A DNA stretch of 64,000 nucleotides, taken from Heterobilharzia americana (lineage: Eukaryota; Platyhelminthes; Trematoda; Strigeidida; Schistosomatidae). Every line of letters starts with the position of its first letter. The first letter of the stretch is position 1. The notes beneath the pieces were generated by a model. It worked only from the letters and a program-made list of their open reading frames with translations, did no database searches and was not told the origin of the DNA. The position numbers were made by a program, and so were the translations under genes. Of this stretch, positions 11,540 through 24,400 are shown piece after piece. The DNA lies in the NCBI GenBank assembly GCA_944470555.2, contig OX104129.1:49943998-50007997 (forward strand), read 5' to 3'.

Positions 11540-11785
11540 TTCTCGCTTTTTAGCATACGTTGGCAAGGTGCATCTGCAACTCCCACGGGGCTGACGTGAC
11601 GTCTAAGATTTGAACCCACGTCACTCATTGCTGAAGTCACAGACGTTATCACTGAGCTATTCAGGCCAAGATTGGTCCTTTTGTAGGACTGGACTAGGTA
11701 CAGTGATTGATAACTGGAGGGTAACCAACTTCATGTTGTCTAGTCTTGTGTGTAGACCGATCACTTTGCAAGGTGTTCAATAGGC
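11540..11785 (+). mobile_element. R repeat with antisense tRNA-like segment
   Basis: The order is a head (CATACGTTGGCAAGGTGCAT from 11555), a tRNA-like block on the minus strand, and a tail (CAACTTCATGTTGTCTAGTC, then TGTAGACCGATC). The minus-strand tRNA-like block has an A box TAGCTCAGTGATAACG (about 11662-11647) and a B box GGGTTCAAATCTT (about 11618-11606). The same order is seen at 36.4, 40.8 and 60.0 kb. This suggests a tRNA-derived SINE whose pol III orientation is the minus strand. Confidence 0.6.
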
Positions 11786-13004
11786 TTTAGGTAACTGATA
11801 TTTATTGTTATTTTGGTAACTATGAAAACCAGTTTTTTTGTTTTTCAATTGTGGAGAAACACGAATACCAAAATAACGAACCATATTTCTCTGATAGATT
11901 GAACTTAATTTTATGCGGTAACGGTGTTAGTAATATTCGTGTAGAACACATTTAGAACAAATCAACTGAGAGAATAGGACTAAAAACATATTGAAATCCA
12001 TTCTCTTTGTTTAGTTTTCTCAAGATTATATAGTGAGGATTTCAAGTTAATGTGGAAATGATTTTTTCGATAAGACACTTTTCAGTAGACCTGAATAAGT
12101 ACTGAACAGCTGCCCTATCCTCCAAAACGATGAAAAATCGCCACTTTCTTCTGATAATTGATGAGAACTTAATTCGTCCACTAGTGAGCAGAAATCGGTT
12201 CATTGCAAGAAGATCCATCATGTATTTGCATGGAATTTATTGTACAATTCAATTGGACTAGTTGTTTAATTTGGCTACGACATGGTGCATATCTTTCAAA
12301 GTTAATTGTTAGTAGTCGACAAGACTGCACTTCAAGCGAACATCAATCACTGGTTAAATTCAGATCTCTACTTACCGACTACTATAACTCACTCCAAAAG
12401 TCACCTCCAATGGCATACAGCCTCTCATCTTAAGATATTAACATTCATCTACATATAAATTGAAAAATGATAAAGTCGGAGAAGTCTTGACTATTGAAAT
12501 GCCCTTTTTTCTTTTCTAATATGCCACCTCTGAAATATTATAATTAAATGAAAATTTATCAGGAAAGTTTGAAAAATGGAAGAATTTGAGGAAACCAAAT
12601 TATCATAAACGTTACTTTAGTGACTTTACTGTTCATTTCAGGTATTTACTGATTAAAGAAACTCATACAAGTAAATCCACAATAACTCATCACATGAATG
12701 ATTTCACCAAATATCTCAACTTGCTATCCCTTCCAACTCTCCTATCTCACTAATTATTTTTGTTTCTATCCAACTTTTAAGATGAAAACTATCTAGAAGT
12801 AGGTTAGACGTTCAGAATAAATGATCTCAAATAAAGAGGAACGAAAGAAAGCAATTATTCTTAATTTCGGGTTTTTTCTGTCATTACTATTGATGGTATC
12901 CTTGTAATTCTCCGTTGTTTTTACTGGATCGGATTGCTCGACCTCTACTGGCATTTGGGATCCTATGCGGATCCCTCGATATTCCTTGAATATTAATTAA
13001 AGTG
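11786..13004. other. unassigned AT-rich DNA
   Basis: Apart from the short hairpin at 12957-12975, nothing recognisable was seen. Confidence 0.35.
12957..12975. repeat. small perfect hairpin
   Basis: GGGATCC and GGATCCC form a 7-bp stem around the loop TATGC. It may be chance, but lies 30 bp before the inverted tail of the 13-kb SINE. Confidence 0.4.
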
Positions 13005-13212
13005 ATTTGCTTGGTTACGGATAGCAAAGGGATTTAAAACGCACCTCCGTGGCCTAGTGGATAACGCTATGACATCTGAAGCGACGGGTATGAGGTTCAA
13101 GTCTCAGTAGGAACAACACTACTCACTAGGTTACAGGTACATCCAGCTGACAGGTCCCGAATGGGATGAGACGTGCGTCTTGGATTCCTCTGGTAGCCAC
13201 AACCAAGCAAAT
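13005..13212 (+). mobile_element. Smα-like hammerhead SINE with inverted tail upstream
   Basis: The plus-strand SINE starts near 13040. It has an A box TGGCCTAGTGGATAACG (13050-13066) and a B box GGTTCAAGTCTC (13094-13105). The hammerhead lies at 13141-13190: stem I ATCCAG (13141-13146) can pair with TTGGAT after the cleavage triplet GTC (13177-13179). Two core elements are mutated: CTGACAG for CUGANGA and GAGA for GAAA. The tail CCACAACCAAGCAAAT (13197-13212) is matched in inverted orientation at 13005-13020; 12 bp are perfect and the similarity extends to about 20 bp. This looks like a remnant of an opposite SINE tail. Confidence 0.75.
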
Positions 13213-15042
13213 TTATAATCTTACCATTATTTTTTTATCAATATTAATATTGATGAAATGTTTCACTTTTCAAAATTTACTTACTTCTCATAATTAAAGG
13301 TGTAAACAGTTTTATTTAATTTGATTGATTCAATCATATGATGAGTAATGAATATCTGCAAGCGGAAAATGAGGGAATTTACGTTTGAAAACTGGTCGAC
13401 AAAAGGAAAGAATGAAAGGAGAACCGACTGATAAAAATATTTCACCAGCTACAAAAAAGCAATGTTTAAATCACAGTAGTACATTGCATATATACATATA
13501 GTTACATACAGAAATAGCATGGATATACATCTGTTAAAGAACACGCCTTAGCTCGTGGTTTAATGCACTACTGAACATAAGTCATATACAATACTGGTAT
13601 ATAGAGGTTTAAACTCAAAGCCTATTGACCAAGAACCCTATTAAATCAGAAGTAGGCATCTCTAGATTCTCTATCGTTAGTCAAGTAACTCAAAAGGCTA
13701 ACAATTTTTGGAGTGATTATTTTCGTCCCAGGTTTTCAGATGTTCAGAGTGTATCATTCTTTGAAGTGGGTTTTTAGTTGGTAAACGTTTCAGTGTCATG
13801 CTAGACACAGTCATCATTATATAAGATACTCACTTTCTTTTCGGAGTTCAAAGAACAGTTCACTCTGAAATATTCAATGTGTTGTGCTTATGTGAGTATT
13901 GCTTTAATTCTTAAGGAATGCATGTTCACAAATTGGTGTCATAAGTTAACTCTGTCATTGAACAATGAGTATAGTGTGCATACGTTGATGAAAATACAAG
14001 ACATTTGTTTACCTGCTGTACGAGTGATATTCGTAATCAAACAGCATATATTTTCAACAATGAACTTCCATAATAAACAGCTGTGTTAGATTTTATGCCA
14101 AACGCTATGCAATTAGCCAACCATGTTTAATTTCATACACACATTTCTCTTCTAAACTTAGGAAAGAATCAGAACAACAGTTTGAGTATAAAAACACAAC
14201 ACGATCTTCTAAATGAGTGCATTCTATTTTTTTCTCACTTGATTTAATTGTCCGTCTGTGTGTAAACAAATACATAAAGCAAGAAACCGTAGTGATTTGC
14301 AGTTGAATATCTTTGAACATTTATCGAAATAGGTCTGAGAAGTAGTCGGATAACTATTGGTGACTGTCATAAAACACAGATTATAAACTGATCTTATCTC
14401 AACATCTTTTATCATAGTATGTAGATATGGCCACGGGTTAGTAATGAGACCAATCAGATACTTTGCCATTCATGAATTTAAACAAACTTCGTGCATTATT
14501 CAAACATAAGATGTGCATAACATCAAACCTACCCTCGAAGTATTGATTTCAACCTTTTTATGCTCTATGAGTGGTATGGATCTAACTATTGTTTTTGTTC
14601 TGTCCTTATTAACTTTCTAGACTAAATTTTTATTGGTTCATTTAACCTTTTCAAAATATTCATGTCAATTACTTAAAAATTCCATGTACAATAAATTTTT
14701 GAAAATGTTAAGCGCTAATACATGACATGTTTTAGGTGACTTTTGTCTTTTCACTAATGTGTCTAAAATAGGAATGGTTTCCATCGTTGCTTCACTTTTA
14801 TTTTAGTCACTGAGTGTGGTGTTCTGATTGTCTTCGAATGGGAGATAAATGATTGCTTTCTTTATCCTAAATATGATGTAACCAAATGGGAATGGGACAC
14901 TATACAATGATATTCCTGGGTGACCTTATTTGCGTATAAATAATGATGAGTTCGTTAATACGAGGTACTTCCGATGAGTAAGTAGCTGATATACTGTATA
15001 TCTGTTTGTGTTTTGCTTGTCTTTTGGTATTCTCTTCACAGT
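13213..15042. other. unassigned AT-rich DNA
   Basis: Several short open frames exist on both strands between 13.9 and 14.5 kb. None shows a recognisable domain or splice context, and they read as chance. Confidence 0.35.
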
Positions 15043-15663
15043 TATTTCTTGTATGATTGTGGCGCAGGAGGGTTCTTAATTGGTGGAGTGATTTGTATGG
15101 TTAATTTCGATAACGAACGTGACTTTAACCTATTAAATAGCATACCGGTCCTCTTTAGTCTTCCAGAATGTGGGTTGTATCGCCTCTTTATGGAGTGATG
15201 TGGTTGCGTTCCACCATGCAGGGTGCCAGTTTTTACTTCTTGAAGGGACAAGTGGCACACTTAGGTTGCACGAAATTGAGCTGTAACATGTTTACGGTGC
15301 CCTAAGATGTCCAAGGATATATATGCGCTACAATGACGATGCTATCGAATCTGACAACCTAGCTCGAAAGAGTTGAGAAAACTGCCTCACCACCGTCTTA
15401 ACTGGGATCACGTTTTACAGTTATTGCCCGTGAACGAGGAATTTTGGGTAAGTGCAGGTCGTAATCTTGCTCTGATTGCATCCCTGTCTTTCAAAAAAAC
15501 CCCAGAAGCTAATACCCATTGAATGACTAATTGAAGCCATTAGACTGGTGTCGTCGAGTTGGATAAGCCACTGGACTGTTGTCGAGAAAAATTCGTAATT
15601 TGGTTACTTAAAAGAAGTAAAAGACGTCACAAGGTTTCCATAGGTACACCTTCGGAAGGATCA
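15043..15663 (+). pseudogene. 18S rRNA pseudogene, 3' third
   Basis: The segment is colinear with the 3' part of eukaryotic small-subunit rRNA. Landmarks are GTTCTTAATTGGTGGAGTGA (15071-15090), GGTTAATTTCGATAACGAAC (15099-15118), CTTGAAGGGACAAGTGGC (about 15239-15256), CCCGTGAACGAGGAATT (about 15427-15443) and the 3' terminus AAGGTTTCCATAGGTACACC then GGAAGGATCA (to 15663). The normally invariant decoding-site region (TTGTACACACCGCCCGTC in functional genes) is replaced by CAAAAAAACCCCAGAAG near 15493-15509. Substitutions occur throughout. It cannot be a working rRNA. The sequence just after it may be decayed internal transcribed spacer, but I could not confirm that. Confidence 0.85.
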
Positions 15664-18600
15664 CTACCAGATATCCCTGTATACAAACATATATATATAC
15701 ATATTTATATATAAACCAGGCTGAAACGCCTGGCGTGATAACCTGTGTGATATGTTGTATGGGTTGCAGATCTATTTTCATGCTAATGATATATAAATAC
15801 AGTGGGCTGAGATATCCTGATAAAATCCTTATATTACAGTTCTACTGATTCTCCAGTGAACTTTCTCCATTCTCACAAAATTTTTTAACACATCATCAAA
15901 AGTGATACCCTTCAAACGGTGGAAACCACGTACACGGCTGCATGTGTGGTGAAGCGGGGAAGCACAGTAATGGCTAACTACACTTACTTTAGCTATGGTT
16001 TACTCTACTGTAAATATTTTAATGAATTAAATTCTGAAATGCTCAGCTTTTTAAGGATGTCTGACTAAAATTAACCATTTTAATAGACAGATAAATCATT
16101 TGACAAAAACTTTATTACTTTCCGGCTTGGTTAAAGCAACTACTAAAAATATTCAAAACCAGTATTACCTTAAGGAAAAGAAATCTAACAGTGAGACTAG
16201 TGTAGGATGTCAATAATGACGATAAGCTGAAAAATTGTTTTTGTTTTTTGAAAGAGAAATAAAGATAGTTTTTAAAAACAGTTCGACATCTTTTTGAATT
16301 CGTTTATTTATTTGAGCACTTCCTTGTACTGTGAACTAAAGCCATATATAAGAATAAATGTTAGTGCATTTATACATACACTTACGGTATATGTTGTAGC
16401 ATGCATGGGTAGACAAGCGCATAATATATTAAAATTATTTTTTGTTTTTCTCTGAAGAAGAAGGCAGGGCGATTGCATGCAGGCTGGTATAAAAATGAAA
16501 GCAAATACAAATTCAACCAAGAAGAAATTTCTGTCTGAAAAAAATACAACTAGTCAAAAAGAACATCATTCATCAAGATTGCAACCGATTTAGTGCATAG
16601 ATAATTTCTGAAATATAACTGTAATGGTGTTTATTGGGTGATTATCTGTTGTCCGTAAAGGAAATTTGGGGATTACAGATGAGACGTTTTAGGACCCAAA
16701 ACACTCATGTAAGCAGTTTATCTAACATCCAATCAGTTTGAAGCTCAAAAAACTATCACATCTGTTTTGCTCCCAACTATTCGGTTATACACGGAGGATA
16801 AGCTGCCTGGATTGGTCACCTGATTATCGGTTTATTAATTCAACTGCTCCTGTGGAATGAGATATTTTGATCGTAATCAGCGCCTGCTTACTTAAAGTAC
16901 CTTTAAGCATATAACACTTTGATTTCATAAAGTGGAAAGGATACCATCCCGAAGTTGCATTCAAAGACATATGACAGATTTTAATCACTGTATGAATCCA
17001 AAATACAACTTCTTTGAACCTTAGAACTCATACCAGTGACATTTTCAAAACTGAATTCTGTGTCCGAAGAAGTTCGTCCAACTACTTGGTTTCAACTGGA
17101 CGTTAAATACAAGAATTTAATCTCGAAATCTTTTATTTCACTCCTTTACTTACATATTACGTCTTCTCACATTTCTTCCAGTCGTAAAATGCTGGCTGCT
17201 CATTACGTTGATTATTTTCTTCAAGCATATTTAACTATTTGATGTAGTAATTTATCATTACTTGGGATTCGATTAAACTTCATCTGATTGTTATTTTCGA
17301 CTCTCTCCTGATCTGCAATCAAAGTGAATTTCGCTAAATATTTCATGAAGTATACTTGCTTTGTTTCGAAGTAAATGTAGTACAGGTTGATGGTGATGTT
17401 GCTAAGTGTTTATTTTTTTAACCAAGACAGACATGAGCGATAACCAGTGAATGAGAAATTACTGAAAGGCTGTAACCAATTCAAAAACAGCCCTCAGTCC
17501 TTTTTATTCTCTAACGTATTCAAAGATACATAGTGAAAAAAATAGAACTCTTTCAAGGAGTATAAAATGAGCAAGGGTTCTTTACCAATCCGGAAAGAAG
17601 TGTATTTGGGTAACCAATAAAAACCAACGTACTGAGGCTAATACACCAAATGTCCAATTTTTTCTGATCCGCCATGTTTCCTCCATAAGAGCACGGCTGG
17701 TTATTTCATCCATAAAGTCCAGTTGTGTTGGATGATTAGTGAAATGATAATTACTGGGAAGAGGAGTGTATCTTATCGAATCTCAAGGAAAATTATCAAA
17801 TATTTTAAGTGAATTGTAAAAACAGGTGTCACTCAAAGTATTCTTAATATTTTAGTTCACCCTACTAAACGAATTTTTGAAATAAAATAATATTGGTAGA
17901 ATATTCATCAAAGTTGGCTTTTGAACAAGATTACGAAATACGCCACCAAACATTAATGGACATTACCTAAGACATAGGTGTTATTCACTTGGATCATCAA
18001 CTTTCGGGAAGTGTCTTGTCGCTTTCAACTCCTATAGTCTTATGAGTATCGGATAATTTGTCCTCAAGGAATTCACAACAACTCACAATTTCCTTCTGAT
18101 GTTCGATACTTATGATTTTGTCCAGAATGACGGCGACTTCCGAACTATTAGGGCGTTCAGAACGAGGAACACGACAATATCAATGAAATTTTAATATGTA
18201 CAGAGAAGATAGGTAAAAACAGAAGGTTCTGTATTCACGTAAGTTACAGTGTGAGTAAAAGTATCTGCGATGTTCAGAATAACTACTCACAACTGAAAAA
18301 CCCTAAGACTATTTTTACCTAAGATATTTTCTAAAACACCTCAAATTCTGTTTTTTTACCTGATATAATTTCACAGCAACCCTTCATGAAGACTAGAGTT
18401 AAATGGAAAAGGAAAAGTATTTTAATTATGGAATTGATTGCTTGAGGCCATGTGAAATGTTTAACAAAAGCATGTTCACAATAAATAAATCCCAAAACAA
18501 TTTAACCAAATCATAAACAAACTCATTTCGTTTATCATCTTTAATGTCAGAGGAATTACTTAGATAAATTAGGAAGAATAATTTACTCATTATCACTTTC

Positions 18601-18699
18601 CGTTTTGCACTCTGCAACTTAATCTCGATAAAGTGGATTCACAGTCAAACAGGATCTATATGAGAACTGAAAGCTGAGTGAATTTTAAGACCATTCAGA
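15664..18699. other. unassigned AT-rich DNA, possible ITS remnant at start
   Basis: The first 150-300 bases after the rRNA 3' end could be spacer of the same rDNA insertion. They include an AT run and GGCTGAAACGCCTGGCGTGA (15719-15738). The remainder shows nothing recognisable. Confidence 0.3.
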
Positions 18700-18870
18700 A
18701 TTGATGGATAGTGGTTAGCAGTGGAACCCAGGACGCGCGTTCCATCCCTATTTGAGACTGGTCAGATGAGTCCACATGCCTCCTAGTGAGTAATTTCGTT
18801 CCCACTAAGACTTTAACCCAGGACCGATGGCATCGAATCCCAGAGCGTTATCCACTGGGTCACTGAGTGA
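18700..18870 (-). mobile_element. Smα-like hammerhead SINE, full unit
   Basis: On the minus strand the head is AGTGACCCAGTGGATAACGC (18864-18845; A box), with GGTCCTGGGTTAAAGTCT at the B-box position (about 18824-18807). The ribozyme region contains TCTCAAATAGGGATGGAAC, the palindromic stem III ACGCGCGT (18740-18733 on minus) and the cleavage site followed by CCTGGGTTCCACTGCTAACC. This is the same layout as the 13-kb copy. Core positions are mutated (CTGACCA for CUGANGA, GGAAC for GAAAC). The very short, loopless stem III is the known Smα trait. Confidence 0.75.
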
Positions 18871-19399
18871 AGTTTTACAAGCAATAACTTTATTTGGAAC
18901 TATTTCACTGTTTTCATAATAATTTGTACTTACTGAGCACTGATGATGTCAGCTAATCTTATTGCTGCACGATAAACTTCATTAATGAAAGGTGATGAAT
19001 GATGCCAAATAAGAGTTGACAATAGCATCCATGAAGCATGTTTTAATTTGAATATTGTGGTGATAACAGCTGATATGAAACATGCATTAGCTCTCATGGA
19101 TTCACTTTTACATAAGCAACTTGATTCTTATGATTAAAAATACTCACTCACTTCATTTGTTAAAAGGCCAATTAAACACCAAAATGTTTGTAGAGTCAAC
19201 TAACATTCAAGTGGATGGCAAGGTAAACTTAGATCGCTGACCGCCAACATTCATGCTGTACGTATCTGCAGCACACATTACAACTTTATTTATATGATAA
19301 TAATAATAATAATCATTCACTTTATTCTAAACAATTTGTGGTTTAATTTGGAATTCTCAGCTTGAGATACACAGGACTCTTCATCTTACTAAATCATTT
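18871..19399. other. unassigned DNA
   Basis: Nothing recognisable apart from a short run of TAA repeats near 19297-19312. Confidence 0.35.
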
Positions 19400-19500
19400 A
19401 ACAAGTACACTGACTGGTCACTGTAGGCTAACCAACTTCATGTTGTCTAGCACCAAGTGCTGACAGAATTTCATCAATCATTTTTTATGTGGTAACCAAA
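19400..19500 (+). repeat. R repeat tail fragment
   Basis: CTAACCAACTTCATGTTGTC (19427-19446) and the following TAGCACCAAGTGCTGACAGA match the tail of the R repeat at 11.7 and 36.5 kb. The head and tRNA-like part were not found. Confidence 0.5.
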
Positions 19501-21010
19501 TTAGAAGACTGATCGTGGTGCACTTTGATTGATGTTAGATGGTCAAGAGCAACCACTACTTACTTAGTCTCATACAACTGACCTACTTCTATGACTCATA
19601 CATCTTTATGTAGATAAAATCTATTTCAAATTCATCATTAGTGTTGGTTTTTGCTCAGTTTTACAGAGTATTCCTTTGAAAAACAATGTCAGTGGAGGAT
19701 AACTTTGTTTTTTTGTGACCTTGTTATCAAGTAACCTTAATGTTTTAGCCTGTTTCAAGTTTATTTACGCAATACTGTTCTACATCTTGCACCTGAAATG
19801 AATTCTGTCACTTTCTACCTCGTATTTGTATTCCTGCAGTTGATAGTCGAGTACAACTTTGTCTATATTCCACTCAATCACCATAGTTCTGTACAACTTC
19901 AAGATATTTTTTAAGCAGTAATTTTGAGTTTACAACTAATTCTACCCGCTTCTCTGACTACTTAGATAGTGGTTTTCCCTTCCATTAGGTATACGAGGTT
20001 GGTGAATGCATTCTGAAACCTAAAACACTATTGAAATCTGAACAAATTTCTTAAGAAAGAACTTTTATATTTATTGATAACGTGGACAGCATTTTTAAAA
20101 ACCACTTCACTGTGATGAATTGGTGAGCTAGAAAAAAGTGATGTACCATTTTCAACGTTCTCAAAATACCTTTTTAGAAAATGAATCCGAAAGAAAACGA
20201 TTTTAAGCTTCCAAGACTTCGTTAAATACACCAGCAGCTAACATTCGATTGTGTTCTTTATAAGTTTAATTTCCTGTGTGAAAGTTATTTTGCTCAGGCA
20301 ACGGAACAGAATGAGTTACTTTTCCATCTCGGTGAATGTACCTTTAAGAAATGTGGTTTAAAGAAAACAATTTACAGTTTTTAGGCCATGAAATGTGCAA
20401 CAAAATTTTAAGCTATGTATTTGCCAGTGTAAAGTTGTTTTTTACCAAATTATGATCTAATGGGAAATGAGCAGATCTTCTAGGGGTGATATATATCTCA
20501 GTGAGTCCCTCAATCAAGTCTATGCCAATAGGTCTTCCTGACTTATTTGATTTATCGATCTAAAAATCCCAGTTTCAATTATGCATACAAAAGAAATGAG
20601 AACACCTATTTTATTGATCATGGTGTGGAACATATTGCCTTGCGATTTTTTAAGAAACAAACCTATTATTAAGTAGTCTTTCTTATTTCATTTCCCATTG
20701 CTTATTAATCGAATTTTCCTAGATATTTACTCATACAATGTAGATTTGCCTTCACTGTCTCACTGACATTAGCCTTTCACCGTAAATTATTCTGAAACCT
20801 TTTGTTTTATGAATAAAAAGCATACAAATCTATAGCTTCAAAAATGGATCGTCTTACCTTCGCTATGACCGAATTCCGTTTTATCGACAACCAAATGCCT
20901 ATATCCCGCGAATTTTTGTCTGTCTTACATCAAGACATTTACCTCAAAAGCGGTTCTTGTGAATAATTAATTCTTTCTGCATATTTCAAAGTCAAGGCAG
21001 TTGGTGTTTA
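19501..21010. other. unassigned AT-rich DNA
   Basis: Nothing recognisable was seen. Confidence 0.35.
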
Positions 21011-21011
21011 A

Positions 21012-21402
21012 ATGCTCTCGTTAACACTCCTGCAAGATAGTTGCGCCCCACTGCAATTTTTACCAGTGATTTACAAGACTTTGATATTAGTTTATCTTAG
21101 TCTTACACTTTATTTTCCCGGTATCTTTGTGACATCAGAGTTCGTCAGCTGTTTACAAAAAAAGCAAGCAGACAGCGTATATGAACTTTCTTATAAACTT
21201 GAAAGCTTGTTAATGCGCTCGAACGTTGATATTACGACCTATTATTCTGAAAAACATCACGGTTATCACCAGTTTTTGGTTCGAATTGGCCAAGTTAATG
21301 GGATAGTTATCCATATTTACAGCATTTCGGTGACATTTGGTTTTTGTTTTTCATCAATTTTTACTTCACGTGAGAAACTGAGAAGAAAAAATCTATTCCA
21401 CT
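21012..21402 (+). other. unassigned open frame, possible exon
   Basis: This is the longest open frame not explained by a mobile element. It stays open for about 130 codons before running into the LINE at 21.4 kb. The middle part (about 21144-21300) has ordinary protein composition, e.g. SEFVSCLQKKQADSVYELS. A possible splice acceptor (GTGACATCAG, ending about 21139) precedes it and a possible donor (AC|GTGAGA, near 21369) follows. No domain was recognised. It could be chance, an exon of a host gene, or an older repeat. Confidence 0.2.
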
Positions 21403-24400
21403 TATTTCAGTCTTCTGTCAATGAAAGCGAAATTAGGATTGGAGACAAGGAATATCACCACCATGTTTGAAACTACAAAGGCTGCCCAGATTGCAAAGAG
21501 ATGAGGTGCTTGGAACCTGCGAAAGCGGATGGAATGGAAATAAACTCTCTAAACTGTCAACCAGAGAGTCAAAAATCCACTCCGATATTATCACCCAGAC
21601 GACAACCACGAGCATTCCCACTTTTGGAGTGGTTACCATGATGTCTCAAATAGCATCGAAAGCTTTCATACAGTGGGAACCAAACTCAGGATCACGATCA
21701 TGACAGCAAGGCAGATTCAGCTCAAAACGAAGAAAAGTCACAATAATACAATGATACGCTGTGCATCTACAAACAATGCAGATGAAGAGAAAAAGAAAGA
21801 ATTCTACAGACAACCGCAATCAGCAGTGGACAAGACCCCACCCCAGATGGAGATATCAAACTTCTATTGGGTGGGGTGACATGGATGCGGAACTGGGAGC
21901 AGACAAAACAAGAAAGAAACCAATCATTGGTCGAGAGGCACTTGAAGAAATGGATGGGAATGGAGAACTGTTTGCAGACCTCCGTGCATTCAGTGATGTG
22001 GTGGTTGGAGGCAGCGAGTGCAATAACATGCATATTCACAGGTCGACATGGATTTCATCAGACACCAGAACACACTAAACATCAGATCGACTTCACCTCA
22101 ACCTCAAGAAAGTGGAGATGGAGATGCAGCCTACTGGACACAAGATTAGAAGAAGAAGGGGAGCAGATGTGGGTTCACATTGCTTATCATCTAGTGTAAG
22201 GAACCTAACTTCGGAATCAAGTTGAAAGCCTTTAAAGTAGCTAGTGATGATACACTACAGTTGAAGTTAAATACCCAGAACACGAACTGAAGGATGTAAC
22301 CATAAACGACACCACGTCAGCCGTCAAAAGAAAATGGGAGACACTAAGCAGTATCCCTGAGGAGACCTGTGTGGAACAACACTGGAACTCTTTGAAAGCG
22401 ATGTGGAATGGAACCTGCATAGTCGTGTTAAAAGGGAAGAAGAAGCAAGGCGAGGAATGTATCTCAACGGATACATGGAAGCTGAAATGGGAGGGAGAGG
22501 AAAATGGTGATGATGAAGCAGATGATAAATCAGTGTGGCACAAGAATGAACGACGTAGAGAGGAACTGAACACAGCGTATAAAACACTGGACAAAGAAGT
22601 GAAGGAGAGTGCGTGGAAAGACATAAAACACTTCTGTGGCACATTGGCAAGTGAAGCAGAACAGTCTGCTGGTAGTAGAGACCTGATAACACTATACCAA
22701 ATAACCAGGTTACTTACTGTCTGAGAAGAGATCAACACAGATGAGAATTTTGCGTCAACCACCACCACCTGTAACTCGTTCAGAAATACTACCAACAGCC
22801 CAGCCACAGAACTATCAGTGAACATACACCTCCCGACAAAAGTAAAAGTTCTGAACGCCATGAAGTCGCTCGAATCCAACAAAGCTGCAGGACCAGATGA
22901 AATTCCTCCAGAAGCACTGAAAACAGATGCAGAGACAACAGTCGACACGCTCACACCACTAGTGCAGAAGGTTTAAGCGAAGAGAAGGAAATGAACCTGC
23001 AGTATGGAAGAAGAGCTACCAAAGAAGAGAGACACACGTCCTTGCAAGGACTGACGCAGAATCACGTTCTTGTCTCTATCCACCCCAAGCAAAATATTAA
23101 TCCGCATCATCCTAGATGAAGAAAAATATGCACTGGGTCAAAAGTGACTACTGAAACAGGTTGGTTTCAGGAAGAACAAATCATGTACCGATCAAATCGC
23201 AACACTACGCATTATCATAGAACAGAGCATAGAATGGCAGTCAACTGGATCCCTACCTCAACTTTATCGACTTTTAAAAGGATTTGACAGAGTCGATCGA
23301 GAAGTAATTTGACAGGCAGCTGCTTCAATGCTACGATTTTAGTGCCACTAAACTAATAATCTCGTTCAACAGTTATACGAAGACGCCACAATACGAGTGA
23401 TTCACAGTAGAAAGCTCAATCACGCCTCTGGAGTGAAGACAGGAATTATTTAGACAAGGTTGCCACCTATTATCACCAACGACCTTCCTGATTATGATTG
23501 ACTGAACTAAATCGTCACACAGCGAACCGTGAGAAGCGAGAAGATTGGCATACGCTGGCTGGACCAATGAGAAGAAGCTAAGAGGTTTGAATTTCACAGA
23601 CGATGGTTTATGTGTAATGTCTTGTTTCACAAACTCGAAGATCTACAGACAAAAAGTAACAAGTTGACAGAAGAGGCGATTCGACGAATATGGGACTTCA
23701 AGTCGATGTGGAGAAGACAGAGATGATTAAGATACGTAACCAAAAACGACAAGCACCAGTCACCAACAACGGAAAGAACCTAAAGGGAGTAGTCTGTTTC
23801 ATGTACCTACATGCATAGGCAGCATCGTTTTAACTACAGGCGGCAGAGGTACAGATGAGGATGTCAAAGGCAGAATCGGAAAATCAAGACAGGCCTTCCC
23901 TCATTAATCTGAAATCAGTGTAGAGATCGACTGCACTCAGCATAAAGCGTGAACAAGATCCGGATTTTCAACACCAATTCAGTCAAGCAGGTAAGTGCTT
24001 CTACATGATGGTTGAGAGACTTGGCGCGTCACGAACAACAAACTACAGACATTCATCAACAGCCGCCTGCGCTGGCTCGATACTGAAGATCAGATGACCA
24101 GAAAAAATAAGTAACGAGGAACTCTGGCTGTCAACGAACCAACCATAAACCTATCACCCAAAAATTTGCAGAAGAATGTGGAGATGGATTGGGCGCACAC
24201 TGAGAAGACAAGTTGAGGACATCACGTGCCAGGTCCTCGGGTGAAATTTAACGGGGAAACGACGAGTTGGGCGTCCAAGGGTGACATGAGGGAGATAGTG
24301 TGAGGAAGAATTGAAAGCTTTTGGGAAGTCATGTTGCCAGGTTCAAAGGACTGCAGAGAAGAGAGTGGAATGGAGACATGCCACTGAAGCTCTATTTTTC

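Noticed and set aside
15013..15260. Short open frames on both strands over 15.0-15.26 kb
   Set aside because: They lie inside the 18S rRNA-like segment and have no protein features.
22241..22954. 237-codon minus-strand open frame
   Set aside because: It is the antisense shadow of the LINE linker and RT region; serine-rich composition is typical of such shadows.
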